A DNA stretch of 64,000 bases from Nitrospira sp. CG24E (GCA_002869895.2 NEWP02000010.1:28251-92250), one strand, 5' to 3'. Positions 17,010-27,770 are shown, counted from the first letter of the stretch. Numbers and translations: made by a program. Notes: generated from the letters alone by a model not told the origin.

Positions 17010-17903
17010 ATGGAAATCGGTTTTATCGGCCTAGGGAAAATGGGGATGAACATGGTCACCCGGTTGCAACGCGACCGACACCGGGTGGTGGTCTACGATC
17101 GATCGGCAGATCTGATCAAGCAAGCGGAAGCAGTCGGCTGTATCGGCGCCACGTCCTTGGCCGACCTTGTCGGCCAGCTCAAGGCCCCACGCGCGGTCTG
17201 GATCATGGTCCCATCCGGCGCGCCGACGGAGGAAACCATTCAAGCCGTTGCGGCACTCCTCCAAGCAGGCGACACGGTGATCGACGGAGGCAACACCAGA
17301 TTCCACGACGATGTTCGACGGGCGGCAGAGCTCAAGAAACAACAGATTCACTATGTCGATGCCGGCACCAGCGGCGGCATTTGGGGGCTGAAAATCGGTT
17401 ACTGCCTGATGGTCGGCGGCGACGAGGCGCAGGTCAAACACCTCGCACCGATCTTTACCACCTTGGCGCCGGAACAGGGCTGGGCCCACGTTGGCGGAGT
17501 GGGCGCCGGACATTATGTAAAAATGGTCCATAACGGCATCGAGTACAGCATGATGCAGGGATATGCAGAAGGGTTCGAGCTCATGGCAAAAAGCGACTAC
17601 CGGCTCAACCTGGCAAAGATTGCAGACCTCTGGATGCACGGCAGCGTGGTCCGCTCCTGGCTCTTGGAGTTGGCGGCCGGGGCTCTGAAAGAAGATCCAA
17701 AGCTGGAACAGTTGAAAGGTTACGTGCAAGATTCCGGCGAGGGGCGTTGGATGATCGCCGATGCGATCGAGAAAGATGTCCCGGTCCCGACCCTCGCGAC
17801 TGCGTTGTTCACTCGATTCCGCTCGCGGCAAAGCGAATCCTTTGCGGAAAAAATGCTGGCTGCGTTACGCAATGCCTTCGGCGGACATTCGGTCCGCCGG
17901 TAA
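17010..17903 (+). CDS. gnd: 6-phosphogluconate dehydrogenase, short form
   Basis: ATG 17010 has GAAGGAG immediately upstream and gives 297 residues. It oxidatively decarboxylates 6-phosphogluconate to ribulose-5-phosphate. A Rossmann motif opens the protein (IGFIGLGKMGMNMV). Other landmarks are VIDGGNTRFHDD, the substrate-binding DAGTSGGIWGLKIGYCLMVG, and the catalytic KMVHNGIEYSMMQ. The protein is much shorter than the 470-residue enzyme of E. coli and belongs to the short, often NAD-linked, YqeC/GndA type. It lies 12 bases before zwf, so the two form an operon for the oxidative pentose phosphate branch. Confidence 0.92.
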   Translation: MEIGFIGLGKMGMNMVTRLQRDRHRVVVYDRSADLIKQAEAVGCIGATSLADLVGQLKAPRAVWIMVPSGAPTEETIQAVAALLQAGDTVIDGGNTRFHDDVRRAAELKKQQIHYVDAGTSGGIWGLKIGYCLMVGGDEAQVKHLAPIFTTLAPEQGWAHVGGVGAGHYVKMVHNGIEYSMMQGYAEGFELMAKSDYRLNLAKIADLWMHGSVVRSWLLELAAGALKEDPKLEQLKGYVQDSGEGRWMIADAIEKDVPVPTLATALFTRFRSRQSESFAEKMLAALRNAFGGHSVRR

Positions 17904-17915
17904 CATCGGATCTCT

Positions 17916-19460
17916 ATGCCACCGAATAGTCCACGTATCGATATCAGCCCGTCGCAGGAAACGATCCCTCCGGTCGCCCCCTGCACGCTCGTCATCTTCG
18001 GCGGTTCCGGCGATTTGGCTCGCCGGCGTCTCATTCCCGCCCTCTACAATTTGCTTCTCGACGGACTCCTTCCGCCGCACTATGCGGTGATTGGGTTGGG
18101 TCGCAAATTGATGACCGACGAAGAGTTCCGTGCCACGGTTCGCGACGGCGTCGTCTCACATTCCCGGCAAGCCTTGGCGGAGGACAGATGGAAGGACTTT
18201 GCGCCACATCTGTTCTATGTGTCAGGGGGAAATGACGATCCAGATACCTATGCCAGACTCAAGTCCCGCGCAGAAGAGATTGAACGAAAGTTTCAATTAC
18301 CCGGCAACAGAATTTTTTATCTCAGTATCCCACCCAGTTCGTTTACGTCAGTATGCGAGGGACTGGAGCAAGCAGGATTGGCGGCCAAGCCGGAGACTGT
18401 AACCCCTTACGCCCGCATCATCGTTGAGAAACCGGTCGGCCGAGATTTGGCCTCCGCCCAAGCCATCAACCGCGTGACGGGACGTGTGTTCGACGAGTCC
18501 CAGATCTTCCGCATCGATCATTATCTCGGAAAAGAAACCGTTCAGAATTTGATGGTCGTCCGATTCGCCAACAGCATCTTCGAGCCGCTTTGGAACCACA
18601 AATATATCGATCATGTGCAGATCACGGTCAGCGAAGCGGAAGGCGTCGGAACCAGGGCCAGTTACTACGAGGAGGCCGGCGCATTGCGCGACATGGTGCA
18701 GAACCATATGCTGCAGCTGCTCTGTTTGGTCGCGATGGAACCTCCCTACTCGCTCGATCCGGATGTCGTGCGCAACGCAAAAATGGAAGTCCTTCGCTGC
18801 CTCAGGCCCATCACCGATCAGGATATCGAGCAGGTCACCGTTCGCGCCCAATACAGCGCAGGCACAGCCCAGGGCACGGCCATCCCGGGCTATCGGCGCG
18901 AGCCAGGAATTCATCCCGATTCCACAACGGAAACCTACGTCGCCCTTAAATGTTTCGTGGAAAACTGGCGTTGGGCCGGCGTCCCATTCTATCTGCGAAC
19001 CGGGAAAGCCCTCCCGCATCGCGCCAGTGAAATCTCGGTGCAATTCAAGGACATCCCGCAGATCCTATTCAATTCCAATGCGCAACAACCGCAGCCGCCG
19101 AACGTGTTGGCATTACGCATCCAGCCGGAGGAAGGGCTTTCCCTCCGTATCGTCTCACGCGTGCCCGGAACTCGCGCCCAAACGCATCCGGTGGAGATGG
19201 ATTTTCAATATAGCGACGTCTTCGGCCGTCCCTCACCGGAAGCCTATGAACGATTGCTCTTGGATGTGATGGCCGGCGATGCCTCACGCTTCATGCGGCG
19301 CGACGCCGTTGAAGCCTCCTGGGCCTGGGTCACCAAGATTCTGGAAGGATGGCACCGGCAAGGGTTGCGGTGGCTGCCTGAATACCAGGCAGGAACCTCT
19401 GGGCCAATCGAGGCCAATCGCCTCATTGAAAATGATGGACGGACCTGGCGGACGTTATAG
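17916..19460 (+). CDS. zwf: Glucose-6-phosphate 1-dehydrogenase
   Basis: A 514-residue enzyme converting glucose-6-phosphate to 6-phosphogluconolactone. The coenzyme fingerprint FGGSGDLARRRL lies at 28-39, IIVEKPVG at 168-175, and the substrate site FRIDHYLGKETVQN at 198-211 with the catalytic His-Tyr and Lys. C-terminal features such as PIEANRLI also fit. It follows gnd directly. No pgl (lactonase) gene is adjacent, so hydrolysis may be spontaneous or encoded elsewhere. Its stop overlaps the end of the convergent thioredoxin gene by six bases. Confidence 0.96.
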   Translation: MPPNSPRIDISPSQETIPPVAPCTLVIFGGSGDLARRRLIPALYNLLLDGLLPPHYAVIGLGRKLMTDEEFRATVRDGVVSHSRQALAEDRWKDFAPHLFYVSGGNDDPDTYARLKSRAEEIERKFQLPGNRIFYLSIPPSSFTSVCEGLEQAGLAAKPETVTPYARIIVEKPVGRDLASAQAINRVTGRVFDESQIFRIDHYLGKETVQNLMVVRFANSIFEPLWNHKYIDHVQITVSEAEGVGTRASYYEEAGALRDMVQNHMLQLLCLVAMEPPYSLDPDVVRNAKMEVLRCLRPITDQDIEQVTVRAQYSAGTAQGTAIPGYRREPGIHPDSTTETYVALKCFVENWRWAGVPFYLRTGKALPHRASEISVQFKDIPQILFNSNAQQPQPPNVLALRIQPEEGLSLRIVSRVPGTRAQTHPVEMDFQYSDVFGRPSPEAYERLLLDVMAGDASRFMRRDAVEASWAWVTKILEGWHRQGLRWLPEYQAGTSGPIEANRLIENDGRTWRTL

Positions 19461-19784
19461 AGAAAGATTTAGTATCGATTCAAGCTGTTTGAGAATTTCC
19501 CCTCTCGTTCCGAGACCACCGATAAATCGCTCGAACTCTCCCCGGTGATAGAGCGCCAAGACCGGCAATGACCGGATCTCCAGCTCCGCCGGAATCTGAA
19601 AATTTTCCTCGACGTTCATTTTCAGGATCAGTACCTTTCCCGCCACATTGGGCTCCAGTTTCTCGATCTCGGCCATCAGTGCGCGGCAACTTCCGCATCC
19701 CGGTTTCCAGAACTCCACCAGCACCGGAATCCCTGGCTGTTTGACAACCTGGTCGAAATCCCGATCGGTCACGTCATGCATCAT
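19455..19784 (-). CDS. Thioredoxin-family protein with CGSC active site
   Basis: A 109-residue single thioredoxin domain: VTDRDFDQVV, VLVEFWKPGCGSCRALM, ILKMNVEEN, and the cis-proline loop IRSLPVLALYHRGE followed by FIGGLGTR. The redox motif is Cys-Gly-Ser-Cys rather than Cys-Gly-Pro-Cys, and PGCGSC replaces AxWCGPC, which would make it more oxidising than housekeeping thioredoxin. There is no signal peptide, so it acts in the cytoplasm. The next gene upstream on the strand is the GDSL esterase. Confidence 0.88.
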   Translation of the reverse strand: MMHDVTDRDFDQVVKQPGIPVLVEFWKPGCGSCRALMAEIEKLEPNVAGKVLILKMNVEENFQIPAELEIRSLPVLALYHRGEFERFIGGLGTRGEILKQLESILNLSL

Positions 19785-19796
19785 GAGCTCCTTATC

Positions 19797-20432
19797 TCAT
19801 AATCCACTTGAGCGCAATGGAGCAAAGACCTCCTGGTACAACCGGTCAGCAAACAGTCGATATCCGGACGTGCTCAGATGCAACCCGTCATTGGAATACC
19901 GAGCAGCAAGCTGCTGTGTTTCTGGCTCTACCGTTGCGGAAAAAAGATCGAATGCTGCCAGTTCATTCGACTCGGCATAGCGTAAAATCAACTCGTTGAG
20001 CTCCTGCCGGCGATTGAGATGTTCTGCGTACCACTGACGCCCCTCCTCACTGCGAAGATCGTCACCCACTCTGATCGAGGGAACGGTTACCGGCACCGGC
20101 GTGATTCCAGACGCCGTAGCCAGTTCATACATCTTGAGGAGATTACGCATAATATCTGCAGTCAGCGCATTCCACCCGAGGTCATTCGTTCCGCCCAGAA
20201 TCACCACATGAGTCGGTTGCTGCGCGAGTACAGTCGACCGAAAGCGCATCGCCATTTCACCGGTCAATTCACCGCAGACACCGCTCACAGACACACGCAC
20301 GGCAGGCCCGGTCAGTTCTTGCAGATACCGCCCGTAGGGCGTCGCGGCGCCTTGCGGATTATCCTCAGTAGCTGCCTGAAACCCCGCCGTGAGACTGTCT
20401 CCAAAACACACAATGTGGCTCGTCGTCATCAT
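19797..20432 (-). CDS. GDSL/SGNH-family esterase or lipase
   Basis: The long frame starts at 20621, but the family sequence begins at Met-Met 20432 (MMTTSHIVCFGDSLTAGFQA), giving about 211 residues. All four SGNH blocks are visible: the nucleophile FGDSLTAG, a Gly in SGVCGELTGEM, the Asn block ILGGTNDLGW, and the Asp-His pair YSNDGLHLSTSGYRLF. No signal peptide is present with this start, so it may be cytoplasmic, like TesA-related arylesterases that have lost the signal. It ends 13 bases before the thioredoxin gene. Confidence 0.85.
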   Translation of the reverse strand: MMTTSHIVCFGDSLTAGFQAATEDNPQGAATPYGRYLQELTGPAVRVSVSGVCGELTGEMAMRFRSTVLAQQPTHVVILGGTNDLGWNALTADIMRNLLKMYELATASGITPVPVTVPSIRVGDDLRSEEGRQWYAEHLNRRQELNELILRYAESNELAAFDLFSATVEPETQQLAARYSNDGLHLSTSGYRLFADRLYQEVFAPLRSSGL

Positions 20433-20584
20433 CGATTCGGTAGATTCTACCGGCTTGGCCAATGGGTTCACAATGCCATAGTCCAACGGTGGGAGGAGTG
20501 AATGGCACACTGACAATTTCTCCCTATGCGAAAGGTAAAGAGCGGCTATTTTCTTGACGATTCGGCACCTCCACGGTACGACTA

Positions 20585-22429
20585 ATGACCATGGATGAGG
20601 CAAAGACAGAGGGCGGTGCACAGCTGTCCGCGCCTTCGAAAGAGCCTGCCAACCCTGAGTTAGCTTCCGTCAAGCGAGTTCTCGCGCTGTTGGACAAAAC
20701 CGCGAAATCCCGTCGGACATACGGGGCAGCAAATCCCGTGGCCCAGAAGTTCTTCCAACAATTGTTCGAGGGACTCACGGCTCATCTCACAACCTACGTC
20801 AAACTGGCATTTCTCATTCAACGCTCTGAACTCTACTTCAACGGGGAAGTTGTCTACCGATCCGAGCAGGATTCAAGCAATGAAAGCGTCGCCTTCAAGC
20901 TCTATTCAGATGGCATTCGGGAACTCACATTCATCGAGGGCCTTTCTGAGGAAGATCTCACCTTCTTGCTCGATTCGCTCTGGGACAGTCTGGACTCGGA
21001 TGAAGATGACGACGATATTGTGACTCGTCTATGGTCCAAGAATCTCTCCACCATCACAATCGTGACCGCCGAAGAAATCGCAAAATCTTCAACAACCGCC
21101 GACATCTTTTCGCTGGCTACAGGCGGAATGATGGAAGCGCCGGAGTCGACCCTCAGGGACCTTCTGGATCGAGAGCAGACGCGCATCAACAAGGGGGCAG
21201 GAACAGGACTTGAGGACGGCCCTGGCGCTGGAACCAGTGATGGCGGGATATCAGCCGGAGAGAAAGCCGGAGGGGGCGTCGGCAGACAAGCGAGCCGATT
21301 TAAGTCCGGCCAAGTAGGCTACGAAGTCTCCGACGAAGAATTTGCCAAACTGGCGAAGGAAATTGCGTCCGAGAGTGCCAGAGACAATACGACGTACATA
21401 TTGGATATGCTGACCGCGATTCTGGCCTCGGAAAAATCACCCGCGATCCTGACCAAGTTACTCGCCCTTTGGGGACAGGTCCTGGACTCATTGACGGCTC
21501 AAGGCAAATGGACTGTGTTAGACAGTGTGCTGGGACTATTGCAAACCACAGCTGAAATGAGACCGGATCTGGGCGACGATCACAAAGAACAGCTGGCATC
21601 CCTGCTCGACTCCCTCGGTCGACCTGAACGAATAAAGATGATCGAGGCCTATTTAAACAGAACTCTCAATGCAACCACAGACGGATTGCCCACGGTTTTG
21701 TTGTCGATGGCGCCGACAGCCGTTCCTGCTCTATGCGCTCTCCTGGCTAATCTCGAAGCGCCGGCCCATCAGGCTGTCGTCGCTGAAGCGCTTGAGACAC
21801 TCGCAAAGGATCAACCGGATTACCTGCTCCGGGGCTTAGCAGATCGCCGTCCCCGCTATGTCAAAAACTTACTTGCCATTCTACTCAAATGGAACAATCC
21901 CCGTTTTGCTGAGTCCATCGAAAAGCTGGTCCGCTATCCGGACAGTCAGGTGCGGAAGGAAGTCGTGCGGGCCATCGGGATATTTCGGCCCAATGGAAAT
22001 GGGGCGAAACTCTTGGCATTCTTGACTGATAGCGAAGAGTCGATTCGGTTTGCGGCGCTCAAACTGCTCACGACCGGTCAATATACCGCTCCATACCCTC
22101 TCTGGGCGCCCCTCGTATCGGCGGACACATTCATGGAACGATCGCTCGGCGAAAAACGCGCGGTGTTTCAAGCCATGCGCGCGACCAGTGGCGACGAGGC
22201 AGTTCCATTTTTCGAAGGTTTGATCACAGAATGGTCCTGGACCAACCGGAAAAAAAAGGACGAACTCGCGGCACTCGCCGCTGAAGCATTGGGAAAACTC
22301 GGCACCCCTGCCGCTTTCGCCGTCCTTGCGCTGGGACAGAAAAAAGCCAGTGCCGCCGTGAAGCAAGCCTGCGCTACGGCGCTCATACAGGCTCAACGGC
22401 AGCAGCATCTCAAGCAGGCTGCATCATGA
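20585..22429 (+). CDS. HEAT-repeat protein, partner of the HD-GYP gene
   Basis: A 614-residue protein. Residues about 25-85 form a helical head (SVKRVLALLDKTAKSRRTYG, then FLIQRSELYFNGEVVYR) that resembles the N-terminal part of the HD-GYP protein downstream (LVTQLNVLIKTSRIYERTN, RLQNDFLFLGDSHLKV). An acidic linker follows, with a glycine-rich hinge (GAGTGLEDGPGAG). From about residue 330 onward there are HEAT-type repeats (VVRAIGIFRPNGNGAKLLAF, ALKLLTTGQY, AALAAEALGKLGTPAAFAVL). HEAT arrays usually serve as protein-binding scaffolds. The gap to the next gene is 15 bases, so this is an operon. Confidence 0.75.
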   Translation: MTMDEAKTEGGAQLSAPSKEPANPELASVKRVLALLDKTAKSRRTYGAANPVAQKFFQQLFEGLTAHLTTYVKLAFLIQRSELYFNGEVVYRSEQDSSNESVAFKLYSDGIRELTFIEGLSEEDLTFLLDSLWDSLDSDEDDDDIVTRLWSKNLSTITIVTAEEIAKSSTTADIFSLATGGMMEAPESTLRDLLDREQTRINKGAGTGLEDGPGAGTSDGGISAGEKAGGGVGRQASRFKSGQVGYEVSDEEFAKLAKEIASESARDNTTYILDMLTAILASEKSPAILTKLLALWGQVLDSLTAQGKWTVLDSVLGLLQTTAEMRPDLGDDHKEQLASLLDSLGRPERIKMIEAYLNRTLNATTDGLPTVLLSMAPTAVPALCALLANLEAPAHQAVVAEALETLAKDQPDYLLRGLADRRPRYVKNLLAILLKWNNPRFAESIEKLVRYPDSQVRKEVVRAIGIFRPNGNGAKLLAFLTDSEESIRFAALKLLTTGQYTAPYPLWAPLVSADTFMERSLGEKRAVFQAMRATSGDEAVPFFEGLITEWSWTNRKKKDELAALAAEALGKLGTPAAFAVLALGQKKASAAVKQACATALIQAQRQQHLKQAAS

Positions 22430-22444
22430 TTCGGAGCATGTACA

Positions 22445-24022
22445 GTGAGTAACTTGAAAATCAAAGAGACTCCGGTCGAGGAGGGACAAGCTCAACCGAT
22501 CCTGACCCATGAAAGGTCTCTATCGAAAAAAATCGCCCAGGGATCTGAGGCCAGAGACATTCTTGACCAGCAAATGGTCATACTGGGCATTCAGCTGGTC
22601 ACACAGTTGAACGTATTGATTAAGACCTCCCGCATTTATGAGCGCACCAACACAGCGCTGGACAAACCGGTTGAAACGATGCTGACCTTGATCAAAACCA
22701 TGGCGCAAGATCAGCCGCTCACGCTTCGCCTCCAGAACGATTTCTTGTTTCTCGGGGATAGCCACTTGAAAGTGAATGCGCAGCAGATGGCTGTGGCCAC
22801 CAGTATCATCGACGTCTTGAACCATTGGAAGATCGGCGGAGTCACGTTCTCGTTGGCTGTTGAATCGAAGGATCTGCGTGAATTCGCCGCTCTTTTCGTC
22901 AGCCTTGATCCTGCAAAAAACACCATCGAAGACCTCCAGAGAGAAATCACGACACGGCAGATCGCCGGCATTGAGTTAGAAGAACAACGGGAACTTCAAA
23001 TCCGGCAAGGAACCGACGCGGCAGGCGGCGCCGGAGCAGGAGCTGGCACAGAAAGCCCCGACCAAAAAGCACAACGAAAGATGAACGCCAAGAATGGCTA
23101 TACCAAAGTGGCAGGAGCAGTCGGATCGTTAACGCAAGCAGCTCGTGAAGGAGGAACGGTCAGTTTTAAGCAGGCCAAGCGCGCGATCCAAAACATTATC
23201 GATCTCATGCAGGACGATGAATCTACGGTCCTCGGTCTGACAACCCTTCGTTGCCACGATGAATATACGCATAACCATTCGGTCAATGTATCTCTGCTCT
23301 CCCTAGCGCTGGCTAATCGTGTCGGCTACCCCAAAGTGGAGCTCGCGGACCTAGGCCTCGCAGCCCTATTTCACGACATGGGCAAGTCCACCATTCCTCT
23401 GGAGGTCCTGAACAAACCGGGAGAGTTCACCGATGATGACTGGACGCTTATGCGCAGTCACCCTACGGAAGGAGTGCTGATCCTCTCGAACATGAGAGGT
23501 ATTACGAATCTACCAGGACGCATGGCGGCGGCCTCCTTCGAACACCATATGAACCAGGACTTCTCCGGCTATCCGAAGCTGGCTGTGCCTTGGACGCTTT
23601 CACTAACCGGCCGTATCCTGACAATCGCAGACTGTTACGACGCCATGACATCTTCCCGTGTCTACCGTCGAGAACCCATGTCGCCATCGAAAGTGTTGAA
23701 CATGATGTTCTCAAAGTCCGGGAAGGCCTTCGACCCGGTGCTCCTCAAGCTGTTCGTAAACTGTGTCGGCATCATCCCAATCGGCAGCCTGGTCATGCTG
23801 GAAACGAACGAACTCGCTGTCGTGCTCAAGCCGGCTACGGACAAGGTGAATGCCGAACGACCATTCGTGAGAGTCATCACCGATCCGGAGGGAAATTCGA
23901 TCGAGAACGGGCGTGAACTGGACCTGACAGAGAAAAGCGAGATCGGAGATTTCCGTCATACCATTATCCGTCTGATCGACAACACCGAGTATAAGTTTGA
24001 CACCAGCCGATACTTCGTTTAG
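22445..24022 (+). CDS. HD-GYP domain protein
   Basis: A 525-residue protein starting at GTG 22445. The HD-GYP domain runs from about residue 245 to 440. It contains RCHDEYTHNHSVNVS, the metal pair HDMGKS (His310-Asp311), KPGEFTDDDWTLMRSHP, and FEHHMNQDFSGYP with GYP at 375-377. Such domains hydrolyse cyclic-di-GMP when the metal ligands are complete, as they appear here. The N-terminal 180 residues are a helical module similar to the head of the upstream HEAT protein. A glycine/alanine linker (AGGAGAGAGT, residues 193-202) separates the two. It is probably cytoplasmic. Confidence 0.88.
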   Translation: MSNLKIKETPVEEGQAQPILTHERSLSKKIAQGSEARDILDQQMVILGIQLVTQLNVLIKTSRIYERTNTALDKPVETMLTLIKTMAQDQPLTLRLQNDFLFLGDSHLKVNAQQMAVATSIIDVLNHWKIGGVTFSLAVESKDLREFAALFVSLDPAKNTIEDLQREITTRQIAGIELEEQRELQIRQGTDAAGGAGAGAGTESPDQKAQRKMNAKNGYTKVAGAVGSLTQAAREGGTVSFKQAKRAIQNIIDLMQDDESTVLGLTTLRCHDEYTHNHSVNVSLLSLALANRVGYPKVELADLGLAALFHDMGKSTIPLEVLNKPGEFTDDDWTLMRSHPTEGVLILSNMRGITNLPGRMAAASFEHHMNQDFSGYPKLAVPWTLSLTGRILTIADCYDAMTSSRVYRREPMSPSKVLNMMFSKSGKAFDPVLLKLFVNCVGIIPIGSLVMLETNELAVVLKPATDKVNAERPFVRVITDPEGNSIENGRELDLTEKSEIGDFRHTIIRLIDNTEYKFDTSRYFV

Positions 24023-24031
24023 CAGGGTGAG

Positions 24032-24124
24032 TGATAGCCCGGTGAATCCCCTGTGCTCGCGCAACGCGCGGTCTCGGAAGACCCTCGTTGAACGCGCGCA
24101 GTTGGGGACTCAACCGGGCTATCA
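24032..24124. repeat. Core-conserved hairpin element, copy 2
   Basis: TGATAGCCCGGT-GAATCCCC on the left pairs with GGGGACTCAACCGGGCTATCA on the right, giving a stem of about 20 base pairs. The enclosed core (GTGCTCGCGCAACGCGCGG … CTCGTTGAACGCGCGCAGT) is nearly identical to that at 14306-14397. It follows the stop of the HD-GYP gene by nine bases. The rest of the gap to 24318 holds no gene that I can support. Confidence 0.78.
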
Positions 24125-24318
24125 GTAGGGTAATAAATGAGCGAGCTTGGAAGAGCTATCTTTGGTCACTTGCTTCGGCCTTGCTGACGGTCTTTGTGAG
24201 CATCCTGTTAGCACAATACTACCCGCGCTGCGATCGACTCTCTTGACAGAGCATGGTCCCCCAGCTATTCTCCGGCGGTCATGCCGTTCGCTTTATTTTC
24301 CAACAAGGAGCGCGTGTT

Positions 24319-24882
24319 ATGCATATGACGGAAATTCTCTTGAGGCGTGTGGCTATCCCCGTGATTGCAGCCGGCATGCTGATGCTCGGATCCCTTCCTG
24401 CTGCACAGGCTGCCGACGCTTTCAAGATGGGTGTCGTAGATCCTCAGGCCGTCCTGGAAAAATCGAAGGCGGGCAAGAAAGCCTTGGATGGGCTCAAAGA
24501 ATACGTCACCACCCGTCAGAAGTTGCTGTCCGGAGATGAAGAGGAGCTGCGTAATACGGAAAAAACGCTCAAGGAGCAGGCAGCAAAGCTAAGCGACACG
24601 GAAAAAAAGGAAAAAGAGAATCAGTTTCGAACAAAGGTTCAGGACTACCAGAAACGCGCGCAGGAATTTAATCAGGACTTGCAGGGAAAGCAGAAGGAAT
24701 TGGTCGATGAATACATGAAGAAAATTGCGTCAGCCACGAAGATCGTAGCTGAAAAAGGCGGATTTTCTCTTGTCGTCGACAAAGGCAGCGAACAAACGGT
24801 CAAGATCGTCATCTACAATAAAGACACCATCGATTTGACCGAGCAGGTGATCAAGGAGTTCGATCGAGCCAGCAGCAAGTAA
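24319..24882 (+). CDS. OmpH/Skp-family periplasmic chaperone
   Basis: ATG 24319 has AAGGAG about nine bases upstream and yields 187 residues. A longer frame upstream is not supported. Residues 1-33 are a signal peptide (LLRRVAIPVIAAGMLMLG, cleavage at AQAAD). The mature part begins FKMGVVDPQAVLEKS, typical for Skp, and continues as the long charged coiled-coil (EEELRNTEKTLKEQAAKLSD, NQFRTKVQDYQKRAQEF) that forms the tentacles of the trimeric chaperone for outer-membrane proteins. It ends with the beta-body strand FSLVVDKG. It lies away from bamA/lpxD, unlike the usual skp position. Confidence 0.85.
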   Translation: MHMTEILLRRVAIPVIAAGMLMLGSLPAAQAADAFKMGVVDPQAVLEKSKAGKKALDGLKEYVTTRQKLLSGDEEELRNTEKTLKEQAAKLSDTEKKEKENQFRTKVQDYQKRAQEFNQDLQGKQKELVDEYMKKIASATKIVAEKGGFSLVVDKGSEQTVKIVIYNKDTIDLTEQVIKEFDRASSK

Positions 24883-24922
24883 CGGTTCCGAGCCTATTCG
24901 TCTGATATTGTAATCCAACATG

Positions 24923-24952
24923 GATGGGACCTCGGCCCCCTGAGGTTCCATC
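24923..24952. terminator. Hairpin between convergent genes
   Basis: GATGGGACCTC (24923-24933) pairs with GAGGTTCCATC (24942-24952), with one wobble and an eight-base loop. It sits between the ends of the Skp-like gene and the rhodanese gene and could terminate both transcripts. It has no T-run on the plus side. Confidence 0.45.
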
Positions 24953-25319
24953 AACACTCCATCGGATAGCCTGCATCCCTCCAGGCTTTGATTCCCCCAT
25001 CCATCGACAAGACATTTGTATAGCCCATTTGCTGAAGTGCATCTGCCGCCAGTACGGATCGATAACCGCCTCCGCAATACAACAGAATGGCCTCCTCTTT
25101 ATCGGGGATACAGGTCTCGACATCGCGCTCAATAATCCCTTTTCCCAGATGACGGGCGCCTTTCGCATGATCCTTTGCAAATTCGCTCTCCTCGCGCACA
25201 TCGAGAAAATGCCGCACCTCACCACGATCGAGCCTGACTTTAGCCTCTACGACTGTACATTCTTTGACCCTGGCTCGTGCCGCATCCACCAACTTGAGAA
25301 ACCCAGGATTATGCTTCAT
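24951..25319 (-). CDS. Single-domain rhodanese-like protein
   Basis: A 122-residue protein. I use ATG 25319 (MKHNPGFLKLV) because GGGAG stands at the right distance, although an in-frame GTG two codons earlier is possible. The rhodanese fold is clear: HFLDVREESEFAKDHAKGAR, HLGKGIIERDVE, and the active loop LLYCGGGYRSVLAA with the catalytic cysteine, then SMDGGIKAWRDAGYP. It would move sulfane sulfur in the cytoplasm. The loop length of six residues after the Cys fits sulfurtransferase rather than phosphatase activity. Confidence 0.9.
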   Translation of the reverse strand: MKHNPGFLKLVDAARARVKECTVVEAKVRLDRGEVRHFLDVREESEFAKDHAKGARHLGKGIIERDVETCIPDKEEAILLYCGGGYRSVLAADALQQMGYTNVLSMDGGIKAWRDAGYPMEC

Positions 25320-25342
25320 CGTCACTCCCTTACTCGTCCGGT

Positions 25343-26356
25343 TTAAAATAAGACCTGCTGTTCGACCCCAGGCCTACGAAAGGTGGCAGGAATCGTCTCA
25401 TTACAGAATGCCGATAATCCGACCTTTCGCCTGGACACTTCGAACAACTGCTCGATCATGGACCAATAGGGACCTGCGCCACGATGACGTTCAAAAAAGG
25501 CCCCGTCACTGATTGCGCCGCCTCGCACCGCTCGAATCCGATTCGTAATCTTGGCGATTCGATCAGGAAATGCCGCCTCCATACGCTCCATAAACACCGG
25601 CTCCACAGAGCCGGACAGACGCAACAGCGTCGCCGTCGCTGCAACGGCTCCGGCTTCTTTCGCCCGGGCCAATAAATCTGGCACATCCTCATCGTTGAGG
25701 CCAGGAATGATCGGCGACAGTGAGATTCCGGTGGGAATCCCCGCATGCGCTACGGTCGCCATCGCCTCAAAGCGCTTCCGGCTCGACGGTACATGGGGCT
25801 CGACCTTGCGCGCCACCTCATCGTCCGAGAACGGTATGCTGAAATACACCAGAACCGACGCCTCCTGCTGCAACTGACACAAGACGTCAAGGTCTCGCAG
25901 CACCAACAGCCCTTTCGTAATGATCCCGACAGGATTCCGATACTCCGCACAGACCTCCAGGCAGGCTCGCGTCAACTCGAGCGACGCTTCCAGCGGCTGG
26001 TAACAATCCGTGTTCCCCGAAAACAGAATCAATTCGCCTTTCCATGAAGGCTTTTCGAATGTCCGACGGAGTAAAGCCGAGGCGTCCCGCTTCACGACGA
26101 TCTTGGACTCGAAGTCAGTTCCTGCGCCGAACCCCCAGTACTCATGGGTTGGCCTGGCATAGCAATAGGCGCAGGCATGAAAACAGCCGCGATAGGGATT
26201 GAGACTCCATCGAAAGGGCAGGTCAGGACTCTCGTTCCGACTGAGAATCTCACGGGTCGCATCGTCGAACATCTGTACCTGCACATGGGGAGCAGGCTCT
26301 AAGAGATCTCGGTGCTGTGATTCAAATGGATTGGGTGGATTCATCGCCGTACGCAT
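25343..26356 (-). CDS. Radical SAM protein, PA0069/Rv2578c family
   Basis: The radical SAM CX3CX2C motif is plain in RGCFHACAYCYARPTHEY, which binds the 4Fe-4S cluster. Family-typical stretches follow: ESKIVVKRDA, ELILFSGNTDCYQPLE, GIITKGLLVLRDLDVL, and SLSPIIPGLNDEDVP. The N-terminus (SLNPYRGC) fits the PA0069-like group, related to spore photoproduct lyase but of unknown reaction. The start is uncertain: ATG 26356 and ATG 26344 both precede conserved sequence, and neither has a strong ribosome site. It ends 18 bases or so before the rhodanese gene start, so a shared transcript is likely. Confidence 0.85.
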   Translation of the reverse strand: MRTAMNPPNPFESQHRDLLEPAPHVQVQMFDDATREILSRNESPDLPFRWSLNPYRGCFHACAYCYARPTHEYWGFGAGTDFESKIVVKRDASALLRRTFEKPSWKGELILFSGNTDCYQPLEASLELTRACLEVCAEYRNPVGIITKGLLVLRDLDVLCQLQQEASVLVYFSIPFSDDEVARKVEPHVPSSRKRFEAMATVAHAGIPTGISLSPIIPGLNDEDVPDLLARAKEAGAVAATATLLRLSGSVEPVFMERMEAAFPDRIAKITNRIRAVRGGAISDGAFFERHRGAGPYWSMIEQLFEVSRRKVGLSAFCNETIPATFRRPGVEQQVLF

Positions 26357-26459
26357 GTGGATTATGGTCTTCGATCCGCCTGCTCCTGTCAAGACGAGCT
26401 ATCACGGCCCTTTGATTGACTACGCCCTACCCCGATGTTAGATTCCAGCCGCTTTCTGA

Positions 26460-27770
<1,311 letters not shown>

